Origin: a beta proteobacterium AAP99
GTDB taxonomy: Bacteria > Pseudomonadota > Gammaproteobacteria > Burkholderiales > Burkholderiaceae_C
DNA length: 64,000 nt
Assembly: GCA_001295775.1 (NCBI GenBank)
Contig: LJIA01000022.1
Span: 1-64,000 of the forward strand
Direction of reading: 5' to 3'
How positions within the stretch are numbered: position 1 is the stretch's first letter; each line of letters opens with the position of its first letter. The position numbers were made by a program, and so were the translations under genes. The notes below the pieces were generated by a model. The model was not told where the DNA came from. It saw only the letters and a list, made by a program, of their open reading frames with translations, and did not search any database. Positions 18,629-27,598 of the stretch are shown here, one piece after another.

Positions 18629-20008
18629 CTAGTAGATCTCCACCAACACCTTGCTCACCGTGTACTTCCCGCCCCCGTACCAGCCGCGGGTCGTGGCATC
18701 TCGAGTGAAGCGGACCTTGATGGTGGGGGCGTTGGTCGGGTACTTGGGGTTGCTGGTGTATTTGGGCGCGGGCGCGCTGCCGACGTTGTAGCTGCCGGAC
18801 TGATCGACCACGCGCGTGAGGCTCTTGCTGGTTTCGTTGGCGGCGAAGATGTCGGCGCTGTCGTAGAAGCCGCTGTAGTAGCGGCTGCTGATGGCGGGTT
18901 TGCTGCTGCTAACGGTCTTGCTGGCGTAGCTGTAGCTGTCGCCGGCGGTGAGCAGGCTCACGCGCACGCCGCTGACCTTGTAGTAGGTGCCGCTGCTCAC
19001 GCTCGCGGCCGCGGTGTCGCTGATGATCACGGTGCCGCTGCCGAAGGCCTTGCCGGTCTGGGTGGCCGGGTCCACGAGAAAGCCGGTATCTTCATCCACG
19101 CCGAAGCCCTGCGTGATGCCCAGCGCTCTTTGCGCGGCGATGAGCCGGCCCAGGCGCCCGGAGCGGGAATCGAAGTGCGTGTCTGAGAGCAGCGTGCTGG
19201 GCAGGAAACCCAGGCCCTTGAGCGTGGCGCCGTTGTCGAAGTAGCGCAGGCTGCTGGTGCCTTCGCGCGTGTCGCCAAAGGGATTGCTGGTGGCCACGGT
19301 CTTGGCCTGCAGGTCGGCGCCGAAGTAGAGGTAGCCGTAGGAGATGCCGGCGCCGTGCATGGTCACGTTGAGGATGTGGTTGCCGGCGGAGTCTCCGGCA
19401 ATCACGATCGCACCCGAGCCGTTGGCCCAGCGCGCGCGCAGCGCGGCCGCCAGGGGCGTGTCGCTGCCGTCGCCCTTCAGGATGCTGCGGGCGATGCGCG
19501 ATTGGTCACCGCCCGAGAAAAAGACCACGTCCGCCTGGTTGATGGTGGCGATGTTGGCGTCTCCGGCCGCGTTGCCGCTGTAGGCGTGGGTGCCGGCGTT
19601 GTCCACATGCGCGGTGATGTGGCGCGGCGAGAAGCCATGAGTCTGGAACAGATTGGCGTAGCCACGCTTGCTGACTGCACCGCTGGCGGTGAGCAGGTCA
19701 TTGGCAAAGGCATCTGCGCCCGTGGCGAAGTCTGCCGCGGCAGCGGTGATCACGGCAATGCGCGGGCAGGTGGTGGTGGCCCAGTTGCTGCCGCAGTTGC
19801 TGGTGCTGTTGATGTTGGGGGTGAAGCCCGTGTCCTTGCCGGTGGCACGGCGCAGGCCGTTCACGAACAGGTCGGTGTTGGTGTCTGAGTAGCCGCCGCC
19901 CATGAGGTAGAGCGCACCGGCGTTCGCGGGGACAGCAACGGCGGCCGCCGCGCAGAACAGCAGACAGGACAGCAGGACCTTCGGTACAGCACGAGCATGA
20001 GCTGACAT
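18629..20008 (-). CDS. Secreted cyanophycinase-like S51 peptidase
   Basis: 459 residues from ATG 20008, supported by AAGGAGG seven bases upstream. A signal peptide occupies residues 1-30 (LLSCLLFCAAAAVAVPANA then A). Peptidase family S51 features follow: ALYLMGGGYSD, IAVITAAAADF, ADVVFFSGGDQSRIARSI, and the nucleophile-elbow segment IVIAGDSAGNHILN with the serine, then a conserved GFGVDEDTGFLVD. Cyanophycinases cut multi-Arg-poly-Asp to beta-Asp-Arg dipeptides; secreted forms are known in heterotrophs that degrade cyanophycin outside the cell. The C-terminal 120 residues are Ser/Tyr-rich and beta-like, with no counterpart that I recognise. Substrate is inferred from the family. Confidence 0.82.
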   Translation of the reverse strand: MSAHARAVPKVLLSCLLFCAAAAVAVPANAGALYLMGGGYSDTNTDLFVNGLRRATGKDTGFTPNINSTSNCGSNWATTTCPRIAVITAAAADFATGADAFANDLLTASGAVSKRGYANLFQTHGFSPRHITAHVDNAGTHAYSGNAAGDANIATINQADVVFFSGGDQSRIARSILKGDGSDTPLAAALRARWANGSGAIVIAGDSAGNHILNVTMHGAGISYGYLYFGADLQAKTVATSNPFGDTREGTSSLRYFDNGATLKGLGFLPSTLLSDTHFDSRSGRLGRLIAAQRALGITQGFGVDEDTGFLVDPATQTGKAFGSGTVIISDTAAASVSSGTYYKVSGVRVSLLTAGDSYSYASKTVSSSKPAISSRYYSGFYDSADIFAANETSKSLTRVVDQSGSYNVGSAPAPKYTSNPKYPTNAPTIKVRFTRDATTRGWYGGGKYTVSKVLVEIY

Positions 20009-20183
20009 CGCTTCCCCTCCTTGAGCGCCGGGCATGGGTTCATGCACGAGCCGCATGAAAGTAGGCTGCGAGCTGACCGGCGCATTTCATGCATGCGACA
20101 CTGCCGTTCAGTTTTGCGACACAACGCAAGAGAGTTCACAAACGCGTGTTGTCGATCCGATATTCAGCGCAGCGGGAGGGCCG
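20009..20183. promoter_or_regulatory. Divergent promoter region (cyanophycinase / DUF3052)
   Basis: 175 bases between two divergent starts. It contains the cyanophycinase ribosome-binding site and, just before 20184, the DUF3052 gene's GGGAGGG. A moderately AT-rich stretch around 20105-20165 could hold promoters; none is clear enough to name. Confidence 0.4.
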
Positions 20184-20579
20184 ATGGCCAAGACAGTGTT
20201 GGAGAAGCTGGGGCTCAAGACGGGCGAGCTTGCGGCGCAGTTGGGCTGCCCGGCCGACGTGGCGGACCTGGCGGGTCTGCCGCCGCTGGCCAAGACCCGG
20301 GGCGAGCCGGACCTGCTGATCGGCTTCGTCAAGAGCGCGGCCGATGTGGCCGGCGTGCTCGCCAAGCTGCAGCCGCGTTATGCACGCGGCAAGAAGCTGT
20401 GGTTTGCGTATCCGAAGAAGACGGGCGCCATCAAGACCGACATCACGCGCGACCATGGCTGGGAGGCGCTGGCCGCTGCGGACCTGCTGCCCGTGACGCA
20501 GGTGGCGATCGACGACACCTGGAGCGCGCTGCGCTTTCGCTACCGCGACGAGATTCCGACGCTGACGCGCAAGTTCTAG
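20184..20579 (+). CDS. DUF3052-family protein
   Basis: 131 residues from ATG 20184, with GGGAGGG just upstream; the frame runs further upstream, but those residues are not conserved in character. The sequence has the DUF3052 layout: an N-terminal KTVLEKLGLKTGELAAQLG, then a segment corresponding to the DUF3052 core DLLIGFVKSAADVAGVLAKL, the lysine-rich LWFAYPKKTGAIKTDITRD, and the C-terminal VAIDDTWSALRFRYR. These proteins are small and cytosolic, of unknown function, and resemble a degenerate methyltransferase-like fold. It is a single-gene unit divergent from the cyanophycinase gene. Confidence 0.82.
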   Translation: MAKTVLEKLGLKTGELAAQLGCPADVADLAGLPPLAKTRGEPDLLIGFVKSAADVAGVLAKLQPRYARGKKLWFAYPKKTGAIKTDITRDHGWEALAAADLLPVTQVAIDDTWSALRFRYRDEIPTLTRKF

Positions 20580-20583
20580 CCCC

Positions 20584-20662
20584 GAAACGGGAAGCTGGAT
20601 CGGCTTCTGGCGCGGATCTTCAGACCAAAATGGTTGGAGAAGCCCGCCAGACAAGCGGAAAG
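20584..20662. repeat. REP-like dispersed palindromic repeat, reverse orientation
   Basis: Starts GAAACGGGAAGCTGGATC, contains CTTCAGACCAAAATGG, and ends CCAGACAAGCGGAAAGC, the reverse complement of the core TTTCCGCTTGTCTGG. It lies between the convergent 3' ends of the DUF3052 gene and the Lon-like AAA gene. Confidence 0.8.
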
Positions 20663-20701
20663 CACTTCAGGCACTGAAGCCGCAGCCGTGGCGTCGAGCG
20701 T

Positions 20702-21658
20702 TCAGAGAAACCCGACCTTCGCCTTCTTCACGTTGTGCGCGGCGAAGTCCTCGGGCACAAGATGATCGCGGCCCGCCAGCTTGGCTGAGCCGAAGGCATT
20801 GAGCAGCATGCGGCGCATGTCACGCGGCTTGAGCTCGGACAGGCGCGAGAGCGCCAGCTCGTTGATCTCCGGCTCGAACTCCTCGCCCCAGGCATGCGAG
20901 GCGCGCAGCTCGTTGTAGAGCGTCTCGGCAATGCGGCGCAGGCCATCGGCGTCCGGTGACTCGATCTCGTACACATTCATGCGGTTGAGAATCGGCCCCG
21001 GAATGGCGCGGGCATCATTGGCCGTGGCGATCCAGATCACCTGCGAGCAGTCGATCGGCACTTCGGCAAATTCATCGATGAAGCTGCAGGCCGTGTCGTG
21101 CTCCAGCAGGCTGTAGAGCGCGCCCAGCGGGTCGTACTGGGTCTGCGCGGCGGCCTTGTCCACCTCGTCGATCAGCATCAGCGGGTTGGCGTACTCGCCG
21201 TTGACCAGGGTCTCGAACACCTTGCCCGGCTTGGCATTCTTCCACTGGCTGCTGGCCCCGGAGATCACCCAGCCGGCCGTCATGCTGCTCATGCTCATGA
21301 AGGCATGACTCGTGCCCAGCAGGTCCGAGATCTTGCGCGCGAAGTGGGTCTTGCCAATGCCGGGCTCGCCCAGCAGCAGCATGGGTGTGATCTCCAGCGG
21401 GTCGCCACTGCTGGCGCACAGGGCCACCTGCTTGCGCAGATCGGCCAGGGGCTCTGCAAAGTTGGGCAGCGCCTCTTCAAGCGCATCGATCTGCGGAATC
21501 TCGCTGGGCTTCACGCAGAAGCGCTCGCCGCCCATGCGGATCATCTTCTCGTAGGTGGACTTCAGCGCGTCATTCGCACTCGCAGTCAGTTCGTTCAGGG
21601 CCCGCTCGATCTTGCTCGGGTCGTAGACGGACTTCACATTGGCGACGGCGATGGACAT
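20702..21658 (-). CDS. Lon-like AAA ATPase lacking a protease domain
   Basis: 318 residues from ATG 21658. AAA core: Walker A LLGEPGIGKTHFARKIS (about residues 97-113), Walker B PLMLIDEVDKAAAQ, sensor 1 VIWIATANDARAIP, and arginine-finger region ILNRMNVYEI. The order and sequence resemble the ATPase module of Lon, but the protein ends about 40 residues after a small helical lid (LKPRDMRRMLLNAFGSAKLAG), with no Ser-Lys protease domain. The first 90 residues are helical and Lon-like only weakly. It is monocistronic, its client is unknown, and it is probably a standalone remodelling ATPase. Confidence 0.8.
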   Translation of the reverse strand: MSIAVANVKSVYDPSKIERALNELTASANDALKSTYEKMIRMGGERFCVKPSEIPQIDALEEALPNFAEPLADLRKQVALCASSGDPLEITPMLLLGEPGIGKTHFARKISDLLGTSHAFMSMSSMTAGWVISGASSQWKNAKPGKVFETLVNGEYANPLMLIDEVDKAAAQTQYDPLGALYSLLEHDTACSFIDEFAEVPIDCSQVIWIATANDARAIPGPILNRMNVYEIESPDADGLRRIAETLYNELRASHAWGEEFEPEINELALSRLSELKPRDMRRMLLNAFGSAKLAGRDHLVPEDFAAHNVKKAKVGFL

Positions 21659-21860
21659 TGCACTGATCCTCCATGCAGACACGATCCTGAAAACTTAACG
21701 CTGCTGCGCCTCACGCGGAAGACACCGAACTGTCACCGCGTTGTTTTCAAGATGTGTTGAGTCCACCATAGGCGAGCAATCGTCGTGCCAGCAAAGGTGA
21801 TGAGCGGCGGCAAACGCAGCCAGTTCGGCGCTTGTAGGAAGCGTGCTGACAGCCGCGCGC
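21659..21860. other. Gap between the EamA gene and the Lon-like AAA gene
   Basis: About 200 bases between tandem minus-strand genes. It should contain the promoter of the AAA gene. A minus-strand open stretch here has no plausible start codon or ribosome-binding site, so no gene is called. Confidence 0.5.
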
Positions 21861-22784
21861 TCAGTGCTGGGTGCTCTCGGACTGTGCCGTGGCAATGAGC
21901 CACACACCCGCTGCAGCGCAGGCAAAGGCCAGCCCGTGCGGCCAGGCCAGTCGTTCGCCGAGGAACAGCGCCCCGACGAGACAGGACGCAATCGGCAGCG
22001 CCACCGTGAACACACCCGCTTGGGACGCCGGCACCTTCTTCAGACCCGTCATCCACAGCCACACGGCCCACTGGCTGGCTGCGAGCGAATAGAACACCAG
22101 CAGCAGCCAGCTCTGAGTGCTGACGCTCGAAAAGTCAAAGCGCGGGGTCATCAGCAGATACGTGCCGATGGCAAAGGGCAGGGTGAGCGCGAGGCCCACC
22201 AGGTTGATGAGCGCGGACACCCGCTTGGGCGAGACCTGATCGGCCAGGCGCTTGCCGATCACGACATACAGCGCCTCGCAGAACACGGCGCCGAGCAGCA
22301 GCGCATTGCCCAGCAGCGCGGTGCGGACTTGCGCCGCCGACGCGGTGCCTGCAGTGTCCAGCTTGGCCAGATTGATGAACGCAATCGCCGCCACCGCCAG
22401 CAGCAGCGCAACGATGACCCGTCCGCCCGGCCGCTCGCCCAGCATCAGCCACGACAACAGCGCCACCGCCGCGGGAATCAGGCTCATGATGATCCCCGCC
22501 GCGCTGGCCGAGGACAGCGCAACGCCATACAGCATGCAGGCTGAGAACAGAAAGTTGCCGAAGAAACTCTGCCAGAAGAGCCACATGCGGCTTGCGGGCG
22601 AGAGCGGCGCTTCGTCCGCGCCGCGCTTCAGCCAGGGCAGCATCACGATGGCCGCGATGCCGAAGCGCAGCCCCGCAAGGATGAACACCGGCAGCGCCGC
22701 TGTGAGCGGCTTGGACAGGGCCACGTACGTCCCCACCAGCGTCATGCTGGCCCACAGGCTCAGGTAGGCGGCGGAGCGGGTCAT
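21861..22784 (-). CDS. EamA-family (DMT) transporter
   Basis: 307 residues with ten predicted membrane segments in two repeated EamA halves (first about residues 5-140, second about 155-300). Typical features are the glycine-rich [31 protein letters not shown] at the end of repeat one, and [21 protein letters not shown] at the end of repeat two. The substrate is unknown; family members export amino acids, nucleosides or other metabolites. Its start overlaps the miaA stop, so it is the third gene of mutL-miaA-eamA. Confidence 0.88.
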   Translation of the reverse strand: MTRSAAYLSLWASMTLVGTYVALSKPLTAALPVFILAGLRFGIAAIVMLPWLKRGADEAPLSPASRMWLFWQSFFGNFLFSACMLYGVALSSASAAGIIMSLIPAAVALLSWLMLGERPGGRVIVALLLAVAAIAFINLAKLDTAGTASAAQVRTALLGNALLLGAVFCEALYVVIGKRLADQVSPKRVSALINLVGLALTLPFAIGTYLLMTPRFDFSSVSTQSWLLLVFYSLAASQWAVWLWMTGLKKVPASQAGVFTVALPIASCLVGALFLGERLAWPHGLAFACAAAGVWLIATAQSESTQH

Positions 22785-23749
22785 GCGGCGTGCACCTCAA
22801 GGGCAGCGAGCAGATCGGGCAGCGAAGGCGCTTGCAGCACCACGTCTGCCCCCAGCCCGCGCAGCCAGGTCATCTGCCGCTTGGCGAGCTGCCGTGTGGC
22901 GGTGATGGCGCGTTCGCGCGCGGTGGCCAGATCGCACTGGCCGTCCAAGTGCTCCCAGAGCTGGCGGTAGCCCACGCTGCGGATGCTCGGCAGATCGGCG
23001 TGCAGATCGCCACGCGCCTTCAGTGCGCGCACTTCGTCCAGCAGTCCGGCGGCGAGCATGGCATCGAAGCGCTGCTCGGCGGCCTCGCGGCGCAGACTGC
23101 GCTCGGGCTGGATGCTGATGTGCAGCAGGCGCAGCGGCGCGGGTTCATTCGTGGCGCTGCGTTGCAGCTCAGACAAGGGCTGGCCCGTGAGTTCGATCAC
23201 TTCGAGTGCGCGCTGGATGCGCTGCCTGTCGTTCGGCGCCAGGCGCGCGGCGCTGGCGGGGTCGAGTGTGGCGAGCCGCGCGTGCATCGCCGGCCAGCCC
23301 TGGGCGGCGGCCTCGGCGTCAATGCGTGCACGCAGCTCAGCGTCAGCTTGCGGCAGCGCCGACAGGCCCTCGGTCAGCGCCTTGAAGTAGAGCATCGTGC
23401 CACCCACGATCAGCGGCAGCGCAGCGCGGGCGCGGATGACCGGGATGAGCGCCTGCACGTCGCGCGCGAACTGCGCTGCGCTGTAGGCCTGGGCGGGGTC
23501 GATGAGATCGATCAGATGGTGCGGCACAGCGGCTTGCTCGGCCGCGGAGGGCTTGGCGGTGCCGATGTCCATACCGCGGTAGACCTGCGCGGAATCCATG
23601 CTGATGATCTCGCAGGGCTGCTGCGCGGCCCATGCGGCCGCAAGCTGCAGGGCGAGTGCGGACTTGCCGCTGGCCGTGGGGCCGCTGATGACGAGCGCGT
23701 CGAAGCGTTCGAACAGCCGGGCGGGGTCCACTGCCGAACGATCGCCCAT
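22781..23749 (-). CDS. miaA: tRNA dimethylallyltransferase
   Basis: 322 residues from ATG 23749, which overlaps the mutL stop as ATGA and so fixes the start against a 25-codon longer frame. It isopentenylates A37 of tRNAs reading UNN codons. Motifs: P-loop [70 protein letters not shown], and [13 protein letters not shown] near the C-terminus, with [14 protein letters not shown]. The mutL-miaA pairing is widespread in proteobacteria. Confidence 0.97.
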   Translation of the reverse strand: MGDRSAVDPARLFERFDALVISGPTASGKSALALQLAAAWAAQQPCEIISMDSAQVYRGMDIGTAKPSAAEQAAVPHHLIDLIDPAQAYSAAQFARDVQALIPVIRARAALPLIVGGTMLYFKALTEGLSALPQADAELRARIDAEAAAQGWPAMHARLATLDPASAARLAPNDRQRIQRALEVIELTGQPLSELQRSATNEPAPLRLLHISIQPERSLRREAAEQRFDAMLAAGLLDEVRALKARGDLHADLPSIRSVGYRQLWEHLDGQCDLATARERAITATRQLAKRQMTWLRGLGADVVLQAPSLPDLLAALEVHAA

Positions 23750-25635
23750 CACTTCCCGCGCATGAACAGCCGATCCAGCTCCGGCAGGTTCCACTGCACC
23801 CAGGTCGGCCGGCCGTGGTTGCACTGGTCGGCGCGCTCGGTGGCTTCCATCTGGCGCAGCAGCGCGTTCATCTCGGGCAGGGTCAGCGCACGGTTGGCAC
23901 GCACGGCGGCGTGGCAGGCCATGGTGGCCAGCAGCTCGTTGCGCGTGGCCTCCACCACGGTGGCGGAGCCGCTCTGCGCCATCTCGTCGAGCACGTCGCG
24001 GAACAGTTGAGTCGCATCGGCATCAGCTAGGAGCCGCGGTACGGCGCGCAGCAGCGCCTGCGTCTCGGAGGCCATGGAGTATTCAAAGCCCAGTTGCGCC
24101 AGCGCAGCCGGTTCATCGGCCGCCGCCTGCGCCTGCTCGGCCGTGAGCAGCACGGGCAGGGGAACGAGCAGACTCTGCGCCTCCACGGTGCGTGCATCCA
24201 GAGAGCGCTTGAGTTGCTCGTACAGGATGCGCTCGTGCGCGGCGTGCATGTCCACCAGCACCAGCCCGCGGCTGTTCTGCGCCAGGATGTAGATGCCGTG
24301 CAGCTGGGCGATGGCAAAGCCCAGCGGGTTCGAGTCGGCGCTGGCCGCCGGGTTCTGCGCACCCATCCCCGCGTTTCCGCTTGTCTGGAGCCATTCTTCA
24401 GGCATCCTGCCTGAAGACACTTGCCCAGAGCCGCTCTCCAGAGGCATGCCTTGAAGATCCGCACCAGGCAAGCGGAAAGCGGCAACTGCCTCGTTGGGGT
24501 TCGATTGCGACAGTGCTTGCTGCACAAACGCCAGGTAGGCGCTGGAGCGCTCCGCCGCGAACATGGGCTGCTGCTGCGGCAGCGGGTAGGGCAGCGGGGC
24601 CGCAGCCTGTGCTGGCGGGGGCGTCGCGGTGCCAGCAGTCCCGGCCGTCCGTGAGAGCGCCAGCTTGATCGCCTGCACCACAAAGCCGTGCACTGCGCGG
24701 CTGTCGCGAAAGCGCACCTCGGCCTTGGCCGGGTGGACATTCACATCCACCGTCATCGGGTCCACGGACAGAAAGAGGCAGTAGTCCGGCTGCAGCTGGC
24801 CGTGGAGCACGTCTTCGTAGGCGGCGCGCATGGCATGAGCGAGCAGCTTGTCGCGCACCGCGCGGCCGTTCACAAAGAAGTACTGGTGGCTGGCGCGGCC
24901 CTTGGCAGCGGTGGGCAAAGCCACGCGACCGACCAGGCTCAGTGCGCCGTGCGCGTCAATCGGCACGCTGACACTGTCGAATTCATCACCCAGCACCTGG
25001 CGGATGCGTGCGTCCAGCGGGCCGGCCGGGTAGTTGCGCAGCACCTTGCCGTTGTGAATGACCGTGAAGGCCACCTGCGGCGCTGCGAGTGCCTGGCGGT
25101 CCAGCGCCTCGATGCAGTGGCCCAGCTCCGTGCCTTCCTGCTTGAGAAACTTGCGCCGCGCCGGGGTCTGGCTGAAAAGGTTGCGCACATCCACCACGGT
25201 GCCGCGGCTGCCGGCGGCCGGGCTGGCCGCCCAGCTGCCCGTGGCGTTGTCCAGCAGGGTGGCGGCCTGCGCGCTTGCGGTGCGGGAAGTGACGCTCATG
25301 TGCGCCACGGAGGCGATCGCCGCGAGTGCCTCGCCGCGAAAGCCGAAGCTCGCCACACTTTCCAGCTCAGACAGCGAGCGGATCTTGCTCGTGGCGTGAC
25401 GTGTCACGGCCAGCGGCAACTCTTCGGCCACGATGCCGGCACCATCATCTTCCACGCAGATGCGGCCGATGCCGCCGGCCTCCAGGCGCAGGGTGATGCG
25501 GCTGGCACCCGCGTCCACAGCGTTTTCCACCAGCTCCTTGACCACGCTGGCCGGGCGCTCGACCACCTCGCCCGCGGCGATCTGGGAGATCAGCGCGTCG
25601 GGCAAGAGGGCAATGGAGCGGGGGGCATCGGCCAT
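23749..25635 (-). CDS. mutL: DNA mismatch repair protein MutL, with a repeat-derived linker segment
   Basis: 628 residues from ATG 25635; ATG 25644 is an alternative. N-terminal GHKL ATPase: [20 protein letters not shown] (motif I), DDGAGI, RHATSKI and [20 protein letters not shown] and [14 protein letters not shown] follow. The C-terminal dimerisation domain has [12 protein letters not shown] (a D-x-HA-x2-E-x4-E endonuclease motif), ACHAAVRAN and CNHGRP, so this MutL probably has metal-dependent nicking activity, as expected without MutH. The linker, about residues 345-435, is Ala/Pro/Gln-rich. Residues about 386-422, beginning FRLPGADLQ and ending LQTSGN, are encoded by a complete copy of the dispersed repeat (24371-24480). 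First gene of mutL-miaA-eamA. Confidence 0.96.
   Translation of the reverse strand: MADAPRSIALLPDALISQIAAGEVVERPASVVKELVENAVDAGASRITLRLEAGGIGRICVEDDGAGIVAEELPLAVTRHATSKIRSLSELESVASFGFRGEALAAIASVAHMSVTSRTASAQAATLLDNATGSWAASPAAGSRGTVVDVRNLFSQTPARRKFLKQEGTELGHCIEALDRQALAAPQVAFTVIHNGKVLRNYPAGPLDARIRQVLGDEFDSVSVPIDAHGALSLVGRVALPTAAKGRASHQYFFVNGRAVRDKLLAHAMRAAYEDVLHGQLQPDYCLFLSVDPMTVDVNVHPAKAEVRFRDSRAVHGFVVQAIKLALSRTAGTAGTATPPPAQAAAPLPYPLPQQQPMFAAERSSAYLAFVQQALSQSNPNEAVAAFRLPGADLQGMPLESGSGQVSSGRMPEEWLQTSGNAGMGAQNPAASADSNPLGFAIAQLHGIYILAQNSRGLVLVDMHAAHERILYEQLKRSLDARTVEAQSLLVPLPVLLTAEQAQAAADEPAALAQLGFEYSMASETQALLRAVPRLLADADATQLFRDVLDEMAQSGSATVVEATRNELLATMACHAAVRANRALTLPEMNALLRQMEATERADQCNHGRPTWVQWNLPELDRLFMRGK
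24371..24480. repeat. REP-like repeat inside the mutL coding frame
   Basis: 110 bases bounded by inverted ends: TTTCCGCTTGTCTGG on the left and CCAGGCAAGCGGAAA on the right. Inside is a perfect 9-bp hairpin (CTTCAGGCA, loop TCC, TGCCTGAAG, 24396-24416) and a second, weaker dyad. It is read through in frame by mutL in the region linking its two domains. Confidence 0.85.
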
Positions 25636-25768
25636 GGAGCGCATTGTAGGGAGCCAATGGATGCTCCACAGGCTGCTGCAAGATGCGGGTCACCCTCGGC
25701 AGATAACATCGCCGCAACCCGCTGCCCTCGGCGGATCCTGTTGAAGCAACGAAAGAGCCCGACCGAAC

Positions 25769-26416
25769 ATGGAGTGGTTGACCGAAGCCCTGCGCTGGGT
25801 GCTGGAGCTGGACAAGCACGTCGGCGGCTTCTGGGCCCAATATGGGTTCTGGCTCTATGTACTGGTGTTCTGCATCGTGTTCGCGGAAACCGGCCTGGTG
25901 GTCACGCCCTGGCTGCCCGGGGATTCCCTGCTGTTCGTGCTCGGCGCGCTGGCCGCGGCGGGCGGGCCGAACGTCTGGGCCTTGATTGCCATCCTGATCA
26001 CGGCGGCCATCCTGGGCAACACCAGCAATTACTGGATTGGCCGCTGGCTGGGGCCCAAGGTGTTTCACTACGAATATCGGCTGCTGTCCAAGGACATCCT
26101 TGTCCGCGCGCACAACTTCTACGAGAAGCACGGCGGCGTCACCATCGTCGTCAGCCGCTTTCTGCCGCTGATCCGCACCTTTGCACCCTTTGTGGCGGGC
26201 GTGGGCAGCATGCCGCACCACCGCTTTCAGCTGTTTTCCATCACCGGCGGCATCGCCTGGGTCTGCGTGTTTGTGGGTGCGGGCTACTTCTTCGGCAGCA
26301 TCCCGGTGGTGAAGAACAACCTGCCGCTGGTGATCGTGGGCGTGGTCTTCATCTCGTTCCTGCCGCTGGCCGTTGAGGCCTTGCGTACCTGGCTGGAAAA
26401 GCGCAAGACGCAATGA
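25769..26416 (+). CDS. DedA-family membrane protein
   Basis: 215 residues, five to six membrane segments. The DedA (SNARE-associated/VTT) signature is clear: FAETGLVVTPWLPGDSLLFVLGALAAAG near residues 38-65, then GNTSNYWIGRWLG, and the conserved YEKHGGVTIVVSRFLPLIRT and APFVAGVG with the essential arginines. Members transport lipids (undecaprenyl phosphate or phosphatidylethanolamine flipping) and support membrane potential. It overlaps the start of the PrpF gene by four bases and is divergent from mutL. Confidence 0.93.
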   Translation: MEWLTEALRWVLELDKHVGGFWAQYGFWLYVLVFCIVFAETGLVVTPWLPGDSLLFVLGALAAAGGPNVWALIAILITAAILGNTSNYWIGRWLGPKVFHYEYRLLSKDILVRAHNFYEKHGGVTIVVSRFLPLIRTFAPFVAGVGSMPHHRFQLFSITGGIAWVCVFVGAGYFFGSIPVVKNNLPLVIVGVVFISFLPLAVEALRTWLEKRKTQ

Positions 26417-27552
26417 ACGCAGGCATCGAAGCGCTGTGGATGCGTGGCGGCACGAGCAAGGGCCTGTTCCTGCGCGCGGCCGACGTTCCTGCCGACCCCG
26501 CTGCACGCAACCTGCTGCTCGCCCGCCTGCTGGGCAGCCCGGACCCGTACAAGGCGCAGATCGATGGCCTGGGTGGCGCGACGTCCTCAACCAGCAAGGT
26601 GGTGCTGCTTGCGCGCAGCGCGCGGGCTGATGCCGACATCGACTACCTCTTCGGCCAGGTGAGCGTCGACACCGGCCACATCGACTGGAGCGGCAACTGC
26701 GGCAACCTGAGCGCCGCCGTCGGCCCGGCCGCCTTCCACCTCGGCCTGGTGCCGGTGCCTGCGGGCGATCACGCCACCGTGCGCATCTGGCAGATGAACA
26801 TCGGCAAGCACATCGTCGCGCGCGTGCCGCTTGCGCAGAGGCAGGTGCAGGAGCAGGGCGCGTTCATGCTGGATGGCGTGGCGTTTCCTGCGGCGCCGAT
26901 CGAGCTCACCTTCTTGGACCCCGCGCCGGATGAAGAGGGCGGCATCGGCGGCCTGTTCCCCACCGGCCGCTTGATCGACCAGCTCGAACCGACGGTGGGC
27001 GCACCGATCGAGGCCACGCTCATCACGGCGGGCAACCCTACGGTGATCGTGCGAGCAGCCGACCTTGGCCTGGGCGGAGACGAACTGCAGCCGCGCATCA
27101 ATGGCGACGCCGACCTGCTCGCCCGCCTGGAAGCCATCCGCGCCGCAGGCAGCGTGGCCATGGGCCTGGCCGACAGCCTTGACGCCGCCACGCATAGCCG
27201 GCCCGCCACACCCAAGATCGCCTTCATCGCCCCACCTGCGCGTTACGTCAGCGCGGCGAGCAAGGCGATCGAGGCCACTGAGATCGACCTGCTCGCCCGC
27301 ATCCTGTCCATGGGCAAGCTGCACCACGCGTTCACGGGCACTGGCTCGGTGGCGCTGGCCGCTGCGTCCGCCGTGCCCGGCACCATCGCTTCTGAGATAG
27401 CCGGGCAACGCAGCCACCTGCGTATCGGTCACACTTCCGGTGTGCTTGATGTGGGCGCCAAGGCCGAGCAGCGCGCAGACGGCTGGACCGTGACCGAGGC
27501 GACGATGACCCGGAGTGCGCGGCGGCTGATGCAGGGGCGGGTTTTTGCATGA
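26413..27552 (+). CDS. PrpF-family isomerase
   Basis: 379 residues with the two-domain diaminopimelate-epimerase-like fold of PrpF. Signatures: ALWMRGGTSKGLFLRAADVP at the N-terminus, IDGLGGATSSTSKVVLL, IDWSGNCGNLSAAVGPAAF and, in the second half, RILSMGKLHHAFTGTGSVALA and LRIGHTSGVLDVGA. Relatives isomerise 2-methylaconitate (PrpF) or tautomerise 4-oxalomesaconate (GalD). No prpB, prpC, acnD or gallate genes lie nearby, so the substrate is open. Translationally coupled to dedA (ATGA overlap). Confidence 0.85.
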   Translation: MNAGIEALWMRGGTSKGLFLRAADVPADPAARNLLLARLLGSPDPYKAQIDGLGGATSSTSKVVLLARSARADADIDYLFGQVSVDTGHIDWSGNCGNLSAAVGPAAFHLGLVPVPAGDHATVRIWQMNIGKHIVARVPLAQRQVQEQGAFMLDGVAFPAAPIELTFLDPAPDEEGGIGGLFPTGRLIDQLEPTVGAPIEATLITAGNPTVIVRAADLGLGGDELQPRINGDADLLARLEAIRAAGSVAMGLADSLDAATHSRPATPKIAFIAPPARYVSAASKAIEATEIDLLARILSMGKLHHAFTGTGSVALAAASAVPGTIASEIAGQRSHLRIGHTSGVLDVGAKAEQRADGWTVTEATMTRSARRLMQGRVFA

Positions 27553-27598
27553 CTAGAGAGGTTTTTGCGCGCGTGACTTACTGCGGCGGAGAGCTCGA

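Noticed and set aside
20184-20579. Calling the DUF3052 gene from the upstream in-frame start at 20034
   Set aside because: The added 50 residues lack conservation character, and GGGAGGG is placed for the ATG at 20184.
21695-21860. Possible small minus-strand gene after the EamA gene
   Set aside because: The open stretch has a plausible composition but no start codon or ribosome-binding site inside the gap.
24688-26376. 562-codon plus-strand frame opposite mutL
   Set aside because: Spans mutL antisense and runs into dedA out of frame; no motifs.
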